NCBI RefSeq assembly: GCF_000734895.2
Contig: NZ_CP011382.1
Coordinates: 846,700 to 910,699, forward strand
DNA length: 64,000 nt
Direction: 5' to 3'
Source of the DNA: Calothrix sp. 336/3
GTDB lineage: Bacteria > Cyanobacteriota > Cyanobacteriia > Cyanobacteriales > Nostocaceae
Below are positions 17,416 through 26,500 of the stretch, one piece after another. Below the pieces are notes generated by a model, which worked only from the letters and a program-made list of their open reading frames with translations, did no database searches and was not told where the DNA came from. Position numbers and translations under genes: made by a program. Every line of letters begins with the position of its first letter. Position 1 is the first letter of the stretch.

Positions 17416-17889
17416 ATGGCAAAAGGTGAACTATTAGCTAGCTCAAAATTTTTTGTTGATTTTGATGGTTTAGCCGATTTAGTCGTCAAGAAAGTTAGCG
17501 GTATTTCCATTGAATTACTAACTGCTGGTGACCAAACTCCCTATGGTGTCACAAAAGGCGGTAAATCTCAAATTCAAGCAACAGTAACTGGTACACAAAA
17601 CGGTACAATTACCGTTGAATATGTGGGAACCGCAGGTGATAAAAGACTTTTCCAATGGTTTGAACAGTCTCACTCCCAACCAACTACTGGTGGTGGAACC
17701 CAAACCAAAGGAAAATTGAAAGATGGTTCAATCATTCTTTACAACCAAGGTGGAGATGAAGCTGCACGTTGGAATATGAAAGGTGTAATGCCTAAAAGCT
17801 ATAAAACTACCAAAATGGAAGCAGGTTCGACTGAATTATTTATTGAAACTGTCGAGTTTGCTATGGAGTCATTGCGCCGAGTTAAATAG
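17416..17889 (+). CDS. CIS inner tube protein 2 (tail tube fold)
   Basis: This 157-residue protein has the same fold as its neighbours: ASSKFFVDFDGLADLVVKKV at residues 8-27, a LFQWFEQSHSQP helix, and GSIILYNQGGDEAARWNMKG near residue 110, then a TELFIETVEFAMESLRRVK end. It is Gly/Thr-rich in the middle (QATVTGTQNGTITVEYVGTA). The AAGGA about 10 bases before the ATG fits good translation. It is 86 bp after tube gene 1 and lies in the same operon. Function as a tube subunit is well supported by family; relative abundance is unknown. Confidence 0.92.
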   Translation: MAKGELLASSKFFVDFDGLADLVVKKVSGISIELLTAGDQTPYGVTKGGKSQIQATVTGTQNGTITVEYVGTAGDKRLFQWFEQSHSQPTTGGGTQTKGKLKDGSIILYNQGGDEAARWNMKGVMPKSYKTTKMEAGSTELFIETVEFAMESLRRVK

Positions 17890-18104
17890 TTGGAAATTTA
17901 TGGCTAATTGCTAATTCACTCATGAAATCATATATAGCATGAGATAGGCTAGCCCATGGGGAAAGTCGAGTGGTGACAGGGAACAGAGTTGAAATTATAT
18001 CTATATAAATATTTGATAATTTCGTTGCTTCCTAATTCCTTCAGCGATTGCTATAATATGTCGAATTAGCAATTAGCTTTTCATCTAAAATTATCAAGAG
18101 TTTT

Positions 18105-18593
18105 GTGAAAGATAACGATTACGAAATTTTAACTTCTTCTAAGTTTTATCTAGAAATTCGTGTTGATGGTAGTGACGATCGTATTGATGGTTACTTCATG
18201 GAATGTTCAGGTTTTGAACGCAGTCAAGATGTCGTTGAGTTTTGTCAAGTAACTCCCCAAAAGTGGGGTAAAAATGCTTCGGCAGTCGGTCGGATGATGC
18301 GGACAAAAATGCCTGGTAATTCCCAAAGCGGTAACTTGAATTTACGTCGTGGGATGACTATTTCTAAAGCTGTATGGGATTGGTTTAATGCTGTAGAAAT
18401 GGGGAATTGGGCAAAGCAGCGCCGCAATGGAGATATCACTCTCTATGATCAGAGTGGCACAGAAAGGGCAAGATTTAGATTTTTAGGAGCATGGCCCAGT
18501 AAATATAAAATTACGGATGTGAAAGTTGATTCCTCAGACTTTGAAGTCGAAGAGATAGAATTGGTTATTGACGAGTTTCAACGAATTAAATAG
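18105..18593 (+). CDS. CIS inner tube protein 3 (tail tube fold), GTG start
   Basis: This 162-residue protein starts with GTG at 18105. Family features are LTSSKFYLEIRVDGSDDRID and FMECSGFERSQDVVEF at the N-terminus, then NLNLRRGMTISKAVWDWFNA, RRNGDITLYDQSGTERARFR and FLGAWPSKYKITDVKVDSSD. The latter pattern is typical of tube-initiator proteins (Afp5-like) as well as tube proteins. It follows tube gene 2 after 215 bp. That spacer contains a small CTCATG/CATGAG inverted repeat but no gene. Confidence 0.9.
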   Translation: MKDNDYEILTSSKFYLEIRVDGSDDRIDGYFMECSGFERSQDVVEFCQVTPQKWGKNASAVGRMMRTKMPGNSQSGNLNLRRGMTISKAVWDWFNAVEMGNWAKQRRNGDITLYDQSGTERARFRFLGAWPSKYKITDVKVDSSDFEVEEIELVIDEFQRIK

Positions 18594-18784
18594 TATTGAG
18601 AAGAAGTTGTTTTATGAATTATGAAAAGAGAGTATGATTCTCATCATTATTGCATGAGGCATGAGATAATTTTCTGAAATTAATCTTGTATTGCTCTCAG
18701 TTGATATTTCATAAACCCTTGTGGCGTTATTTTCATAACGTCTAATTTTGTTTATCAGTTTTCAACAATCAGCAGATTTCAACT

Positions 18785-19108
18785 ATGCAAACAGAATTTG
18801 AATTTACCTTACCAAAAGGTTATGTTGACCATGATGGGAATATTCACCGTAAAGGTGTGATGCGGTTGTCACGAGCAATTGATGAAATTGTCCCTTTACG
18901 TGACCCTAGGGTAAAGTCAAATCCAGCTTATGCAACAGTAGTGATTCTTTCACGGGTAATGACTCGTTTAGGAGCGTTGGATGAGGTGACACCAATGGTA
19001 ATTGAGGATTTATTTGCCTGCGATTTAAATTATCTACAAAAGTTTTATCGTCAAATTAATGAATTAGATTTGCAAGTTACAGAAAAAGAGATTGCACAAG
19101 TATCCTAA
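18785..19108 (+). CDS. Tail-assembly-like CIS protein, shorter paralogue
   Basis: This 107-residue protein resembles small eCIS phage tail assembly proteins. The core is FEFTLPKGYVDHDGNIHRKG then VMRLSRAIDEIVPLRDPRVK and a helical end with ILSRVMTRLG and DLFACDLNYLQKFYRQINEL. It is clearly homologous to the next gene (19364) but lacks that gene's C-terminal Cys motif. Such proteins are conserved between tube and baseplate genes in eCIS loci, and their exact role is not established. Confidence 0.82.
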   Translation: MQTEFEFTLPKGYVDHDGNIHRKGVMRLSRAIDEIVPLRDPRVKSNPAYATVVILSRVMTRLGALDEVTPMVIEDLFACDLNYLQKFYRQINELDLQVTEKEIAQVS

Positions 19109-19363
19109 ATATCGCTTTTGTTAATTTGCTATTTACGGAAAAATAGAAGGTGAGAGGTGAAAATATAATTTTGAGTATTGGTGATATAAATTCGTGATAA
19201 ACTCAGCTTGATTTTGACTGAGAGTATCATGGATTTTTTAGATGATATTTATTTTTTCAGAACAATCTTGAGTTATGTAATTGTGAAGTTTGACTATAGT
19301 CACTATTCTTAACAAGAGTTGTATTAATCCAGTTGTGGTGTTATTTTTGGCTAAATTATTGGT

Positions 19364-19729
19364 ATGTTGACAACAGAATTTGATTTTTTTCTCCCCCGTG
19401 GCTTAATAGATGAAAAGGGAAATATTCATCGTCATGGGGTAATGCGTTTAGCAACGGCAAAGGATGAAATTGCCGTCAGTAAAGACCGAAGAATACAGGA
19501 TAGTACAGCATATACAGCGCTGGTAATGTTATCACGGGTGATTGTGCGGCTAGGTGATTTATCTCAGTGTTCACCAGAATTATTAGAGAATTTATTTAGT
19601 TTAGATTTAGGGTATTTGCGGGAATTTTATAATCGGATTAATCAGCAGGGAAATATAGATATTCCTGTCCACTGTCCCCAGTGTAATCATCGTTTTCAGA
19701 CAGAATTAGTATTGTCGGGGGAGTCATAA
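19364..19729 (+). CDS. Tail-assembly-like CIS protein, longer paralogue with CPQC motif
   Basis: This 121-residue protein is a paralogue of the protein at 18785: FDFFLPRGLIDEKGNIHRHG, VMRLATAKDEIAVSKDRRIQ, then MLSRVIVRLGDLSQCSPELL. Its extra C-terminus (IPVHCPQCNHRFQTELVLSG) contains a CxxC like half a zinc ribbon. It overlaps the start of the DUF6760 gene in an ATAA arrangement. The 255 bp upstream of it contain no gene. Confidence 0.82.
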   Translation: MLTTEFDFFLPRGLIDEKGNIHRHGVMRLATAKDEIAVSKDRRIQDSTAYTALVMLSRVIVRLGDLSQCSPELLENLFSLDLGYLREFYNRINQQGNIDIPVHCPQCNHRFQTELVLSGES

Positions 19730-19881
19730 GCTACCCCTTGGAACAGTTACACGAGGAGGTAGCTTGTATTGCATTTGAGTTTAACTGGTCACTAGGAGAA
19801 ATTCTCGATTTAGAACATGGCGATCGCCGTCGTTGGGTACAGGAAATTGGCAAAATTCGAGAAATGGGAAATAGGGGTTAA
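19726..19881 (+). CDS. DUF6760 small CIS protein with non-standard start
   Basis: The frame encodes SYPLEQLHEEVACIAFEFNW then SLGEILDLEHGDRRRWVQEI and a basic end, which matches the DUF6760 family found between tail-assembly and tube genes of eCIS loci. There is no ATG, GTG or TTG before the conserved start of the family. The only table-11 start in a good place is ATA at 19726, which overlaps the previous stop as ATAA and has GGGGGAG just upstream. A TTG at 19738 is the first standard start but would clip the conserved SYP and sits far from the ribosome site. Family membership is confident; the start codon is not. Confidence 0.75.
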   Translation: MSYPLEQLHEEVACIAFEFNWSLGEILDLEHGDRRRWVQEIGKIREMGNRG

Positions 19882-19895
19882 ATATAGGCAATATT

Positions 19896-20048
19896 ATGAA
19901 TCAAAAATCTGAACTCAAACAACTAGCTGAACAGATTTTGCACGATCCAGTGATGCAGAAAAAGCTTGGCGATCGCGTCTATGAATTATTGCGTACAGAA
20001 CTACGTCAACTTCAAGAACGCTCCCAAGGATACGGAACTAGATATTAA
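19896..20048 (+). CDS. 50-residue conserved-context CIS protein, unknown function
   Basis: The ATG at 19896 opens a frame of 50 residues: MNQKSELKQLAEQILHDPVM then QKKLGDRVYELLRTELRQLQ and a short polar end. It is almost all helical and charged. It lies 14 bp after the DUF6760 gene and 6 bp before tube gene 4, with the tight packing of a real operon member. No named family was recognised. Confidence 0.72.
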   Translation: MNQKSELKQLAEQILHDPVMQKKLGDRVYELLRTELRQLQERSQGYGTRY

Positions 20049-20054
20049 ACAATT

Positions 20055-20576
20055 ATGCAAAAGCAAGAAAGCACGTCTTTTGGACTCAATTTAGTCACAG
20101 CTAACCGTTTTTATGTGGGAATGGAAAGCACTATTTCTGCTTCCTTTAGTGAGTGTCAAGGATTAGGTGTCAAAGTTAAATATGAAACATATCAAGAAGG
20201 TGGAGTAAATGACCAACAAAGAATTTTTCTGGGGCAATCTGAGTTTTCTGAAGTGACACTAAAACGCGGTTTAAGCGATGATTTAGTATTTTGGCAGTGG
20301 GCATCTCAAGTCATGAAACCTGACAAGAGTAAGGCAATAGAACGACGGAATATCAACATTTTAGTATTCAACCAAGCAGGTGAAACTATGCAATGTTGGA
20401 CACTAATTGGAGCAGTACCCGTAGGTTGGAAAGCACCCAGTCTCACAGCAGATTCTTCTAGCGTAGCCATTGAAGAATTAACTCTCGCTTATGAGGGTGT
20501 TAAAATTGCCAAATCGGGTACAGCTTCTGCAACTTCTTTAAAAGGTCGTCAGAACGGATACTTTGGTAGTAATTAA
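20055..20576 (+). CDS. CIS tube-fold protein 4, likely tube initiator/adaptor (Afp5 type)
   Basis: This 173-residue protein has the tail tube fold: NLVTANRFYVGMESTISASF, then a CQGLGVKVKYETYQEGG loop, VTLKRGLSDDLVFWQWASQV and NINILVFNQAGETMQCWTLI. It is longer than the other three and sits next to the adaptor and spike genes, which suits a subunit at the tube-to-spike junction. The tail is Ser/Lys/Gly-rich. It starts 6 bp after the previous gene and is followed within 7 bp by the giant gene. Confidence 0.88.
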   Translation: MQKQESTSFGLNLVTANRFYVGMESTISASFSECQGLGVKVKYETYQEGGVNDQQRIFLGQSEFSEVTLKRGLSDDLVFWQWASQVMKPDKSKAIERRNINILVFNQAGETMQCWTLIGAVPVGWKAPSLTADSSSVAIEELTLAYEGVKIAKSGTASATSLKGRQNGYFGSN

Positions 20577-20582
20577 TAAAAG

Positions 20583-23500
20583 ATGTCAGAATCTACAAAT
20601 TTGCAGACAGAAAACGCCGAGAATCTAGGTATAAAAGACCCAATATTACCAGCAAAACCCTTGGGTCAAACAACATTAACCCCTCAATTTATCGTTCCCT
20701 TAGGAACACAGTCAATATCTATTTTAGACCAAAATATTTTTAGCCCTAAATTAGAAAACAATGACGTATTAGGGGGAGATTTCCAAGATTCTCCATTTTT
20801 TTCTGACTACCAAGTACAAAAAAATGTAGATAATTCCTTACCACAAACAATTACAAATAATCCGAATAATTTTAGTGCAAATATAGTCATTCCTAATGCA
20901 GAAAAGGGAAATACAGAATTTGTAAAAGTTCAATCTGATGAAAATCAATATCCATCTTCAAAAATAATTAATCCTAAATTCAATTCAGACAATAATAGTG
21001 AATTACTAAAGGAATCAATTATATCTAACACAGATAATTCAATTAATGATATAAAAGCTAATGCTATAATTTCATCCGCAGAAACAACAAATACTTCTCA
21101 ACAGAGTAGATACGTCAACGATTTCCACCAAGAGAATCAAGATATTGGAGAAAAAATTAATCTTAATTCTCATTTGCAAGCATCATCAAAATCTCAAGAT
21201 TTATTAAATGATGATTATACATCTTCAATACCTAAGGATGTATTAACTTCAGATACAGACTTAAATATTCAGCTATTATCTGATAATTCTATCACACCGG
21301 ATAATTATGTATTAAGTGACAAATCAGATAATAGTCTATCAGCTATCAATTATCCAGAAATTACACCAAGTAATCAAGTTTATCACGCACAATATCATAA
21401 TTCAAATTTAGTCAATAAATCGGAAGCTAATTTTGTTGATAAAGATAATATCATAGATACTTCAGAGAAAGATAAGTTACAAATAAATTCTCCAGAGATA
21501 CTGAGTACTGAACAGTCAAATATTGTAGAAAATAACGACAATATATCGCATAATTTATCTAGCAACATTCAGAAACAGTCCTTGGATTTGGATAATCAGC
21601 ATACAAATCATAAATTGCTTGTAGAACCATCAAATACAATAATTGATAATCTCAGTAGCTCTGAATCTGAGAATTATAGATATTTTACTTCAACCGATAA
21701 ACCTGGTATAAAAAGCTCTATCTCAGTATCACCTATTACCAGTAATTCGATACAGGAAAATAGTTCATCAATTCAAACGTCAAAGATATCCAATATTTCT
21801 CAAGCAGTTGAATCTCCAGAAAATATTATCAATCAATCATCATTGACTTATAACAATGAAGCATTAGGAGAAATCCATCATCATATTAATATTCAGACAA
21901 AGCAAGAATCTTTGCTTTTAACAGATACAAATCATCACCAAGGATATGTGCAATCATCCGATATCCCATCAGAAAAACTCAATTCCAAAATATCATTAGA
22001 AGATTCTGGCAACCATCAGCTATCACCTCTAACTCAGGAAACAGAAAATCATCCAACCCTATCTCTAGATACAACTCATCCTTTAATAGTACAAAGTAAA
22101 CCTCTAAATCACCAAGAAGCTAATATAAATCAAGAAGTTAATTCACCGGACAATATTCAAAAACAAGTATCATTAAATAATCAAGAAAACAATTTACTTC
22201 CTCTAGAAAAATTTCATTCGCCAAATTCTGATATTTCAGAAGTCTTTGGAGAAATATCGAACGTGAATGCAGAGAATTTCAACTCTGTTACAGACACTAA
22301 AAATTATTCTCCTATCTCTGATACTGTACAATCCATTCATTCAATAGATAATCTAGAAACAAAATTCGTCAACAAAAAAGAAAACAACATACCGAATATA
22401 GATATAACTGCTAGGTTGTCTTCTGAAAAAGAAATAAATGCAAAGCAGGAAAATCCTAATTTAACCTCAAATGTTTCTGAGTCTATAGGTGAATATTGGG
22501 AAGAGCAAGGAATTATATCTTCTAATTCGATAGAATCGCTTAACGAAATAAATTCTAGTATTCCATCCCTGAATCATGAGACTTTTAATAGTAGTAATAC
22601 AGATGAAAATGATTTTTATCAAACATCCAGTTTAAAATCAACTATTGCACGAAAAGAATTAGATTTTGTGACAGAGAATTTCTCTTCAGAACTTACTTCA
22701 GATATAACTATAGAGAACAACAATATCTCAAAAAATAATTTATCAAATAGTATTACAGATAGTAAGGAAAAGACTCTTATCAATAGAGAAGAAAGTATCA
22801 CACCAATTCGTCTATCGATTCAGAGGGATGAGAATGAAGATGCGAATAACTCAATCAGTCAGCTATCCAATCAAATAAACCCCATTTCTCAAACCAATTT
22901 TTTGGATTCTATACAACAGTACTCTGAGATAAAATTGCCGGAGAGTACGGAAGATATAAGCAGTAAGCATGAATTATCAAATTTACTCCCAGATTTACAA
23001 GCAAAATTCACGCAAACACCGCAGATTTCCTCTTCTGACAATTTCCATATAGATGAAAGTTTTAGTGAGACTCTTGATTTGAAAGAAGATGAAGAAAATA
23101 TATTTAAAAATATACAAATACATGCAAATAATTTCTCAAGTTCGCAAACAGAAATAAATTCCGAAAAAGCATCTACTCCTGAGACTTCGACAATAATTCA
23201 ACAGCAGTCAGAAAATCACAATCTCTCTACCCCCACTCCAGAATTATTACAGGTAGTAAAAACTGATAACTTAGCTAGTCAATTTCAACAGGAGAATATT
23301 TCTAGTGCTGAGAGAGGTGCGGATGAAAGCTTACAGATGAAGTCAGTAAATGAAAATGTATTCCCATCTACTCCATTGAATGAATCGATATTACCTCTCT
23401 CACAGAATTTAAATGTAGATTCGACTAATTCATTTTTAAGTGAAGAAAATTATTCAATTAATAAGGAAGAGATTAATGAATTTTCATCTCAATTAGACTT

Positions 23501-26500
23501 TAGCAATTCTCCTGAAACAAACGAACATATTATTCAGACATCACTGGATTCAACAATAGGAATAGATTCACAATTTATAAATCATCAAAATACAGATTTA
23601 ACTACTTCCAGAACTGATTCACAGATAAAAAATAATGTATCAAATGATATTAATATTTTCTCGATAGATGTAGATTTATCTTCCGACAATTCATTACAGA
23701 AACAGCAACAGATTGCATCAACATATCAAGATGATAATGTTGCTATAACTCCACATCCAGAAAATACACTAGAATCAAATACACCAATTGAGAATAGTCA
23801 AAAATACTCTCTAGATAGTGAGTTATTAAAACAGTCGCAAAATAATCTGATTCAACCTCAAACAGAAACAACAAATATAAGTCATCTCAACTCTGATACA
23901 ATACTCACTGATATTCCTGCTGCTGTACCTACTCCTTTGAAAGATGATAGTCAGGAAAATGTACAAACATCTGCAAATGATTTCTCAAGTTCACAAACAG
24001 AAATAAATTCCGCAAAAGTATCTACTCCTGAGACTTCGACGATAATTCAACAGCATTCAGAAAATCACAATCTCTCTACCCCCACTTCAGAATTATCACA
24101 GGTAGTAAACACTGATAACTTAGCTAGTCAATTGATTGCGGGTTATGAGAGAGATTCACAGAAAATATTACAGTTGAAGTCAGTAGATGAAAATGTATCC
24201 CCATCTACTCCATTGAATGAATCGATATTACCTCTCTCACAGAATTTAAATGTAGATTCGACTAATTCATTTTTAAGTGAAGAAAATTATTCAATTAACA
24301 AGGAAGAGATTAATGAATTTTCATCTCAATTAGACTTTACCAATCCTCCTGAAACAAACGAAAATATTATTCAGACATCACTGGATTCAACAATAGGAAC
24401 ATATTCACAATTTATAAATCATCAAAATACAGATTTAACTACTTCCAGAGTTGATTCACAGATAAAAAATAATGTATCAAATGATATTAGTATTTTATCG
24501 GTAGATGTAGATTTATCTTCCGACAATTCATTACAGAAACAGCAACAGATTGCATCAACATACCAAAATGATAATGTTACTATAAATCAACCTTCAGAAA
24601 ATACAGTAGAGTCGAATATACAAGCTGAGAATATTCAAAAATATTCTTTCGAGAGTGAGTTACTAAAACAGTCGCAAAATAATCTGATTCAACCTCAAAC
24701 AGAAACAGCAAATATAAGTCATCTCAACTCTGATACAATAATGACTGATATTCCTGCTGCTGTACCTACTCCTTTGAAAGATGATAGTCAGGGAAATGTA
24801 CAAACATCTGCAAATAATTTCTCAAGTTCACAAACAGAAAGAAATTCCGAAAAAGTATCTACTCCTGAAACTCCAACGATAATTCAACAGCATTCAGAAA
24901 ATCACAATCTCTCTACTCCCACTTCAGAATTATCACAGGTAGTAAACACTGATAACTTAGCTAGTCAATTTCAACAGGAGAATATTTTTAGTGTTAAGAG
25001 AGGTTCAGATGAAAGCTTACAGATGAAGTCAGTCAATAAAAGTGTAAAGATAACATCTAAATCAAATAATGATATTTCGCTAAAATCTGAATCCAATGAT
25101 GATATTACTTTAGAATTAAATAGACAAGATTTAGCAGCTAAGATTGATGAAACAACTCTCAAAAAAATAATTCAAACAAAAGATAATTTAGATAATTCAT
25201 CATTAAATGATATAACTCAACCTTCAGACAATACAGTAGAGTCGAATATACAAGCTGAGAATATTCAAAAATATTCTTTCGAGAGTGAGTTACTAAAACA
25301 GTCGCAAAATAATCTTATTCAACCTCAAATAGAAACAGCAAATATAAGTCATCTCAACTCTGATACAATACTCACTGACATTCCTGCTGCTGTATCTACT
25401 CCTTTGAAAGATGATAGTCAGGGAAATTTACAAACATCTGCAAATGATTTCTCAAGTTCACAAACAGAAATAAATTCCGAAAAAGTATCTACTCCTGAGA
25501 CTCCAACGATAATTCAACAGCAGTCAGAAAATCACAATCTCTCTACTCCCACTCCAGAATTATCACAGGTAGTAAATACTGATAACTTAGCGAGTCAATT
25601 GATTGCGGGTTATGAGAGAGATTCACAGAAAATATTACAGTTGAAGTCAGTAGATGAAAATGTATCCCCATCTACTACATTGAATGAATCGATATTACCT
25701 CTCTCACAGAATTTAAATGTAGATTCGACTAATTCATTTTTAAGTGAAGAACATTATTCACTCCATAGGGAAGATAGTAATGAGTCTTCATCTCAATTAG
25801 ACTTTACCAATCCTCCTGAAACAAACGAAAATATTATTCAGACATCACTGGATTCAACAATAGGAACAGATTCACAATTTATAAATCATCAAAATACAGA
25901 TTTAACTACTTCCAGAGTTGATTCACAGATAAAAAATAATGTATCAAATGATATTAGTATTTTATCGGTAGATGTAGATTTAGCTTCTCAAAATTCATTA
26001 CAAAGACAAAATCACAAAACTGAATTACAACATCAAGAGGATGATGCTATTTTCTCCTCTTCCTTATCTGGTGTAGAGAAGAATAATCTAGATGAAAATA
26101 TAAATTCTGAGAAATCTGTACAAAATCAAACTTTAATTGAATCTGAATATGAATTTAACAACTCATCCTTAGGCATATCTTTATCAGAAATATCACCTCA
26201 ATCAAATATAGTAAACAAAAAAAATACTTCTCAAGTCAATCAGGATATTTTATCTGATGATGAGAATCGCTCTTTTGAAGGAGAAAACCTTATATCAAGA
26301 GTTGTGGATTCGCATAACAACATTATTACAACAGGTGATAATATTAAGTCATCAGATATTAATCGAAATACAAAAAACTATGAGATTTTAGAATCTATAC
26401 CAGAATTACAACTCAAATCTTTGGATGAATTAAGGGATAGTCCGGAACCTCAAGGAAGTATAGAGACTCAAGAGAATATAGTCGCTTCACACTTCGGAGC

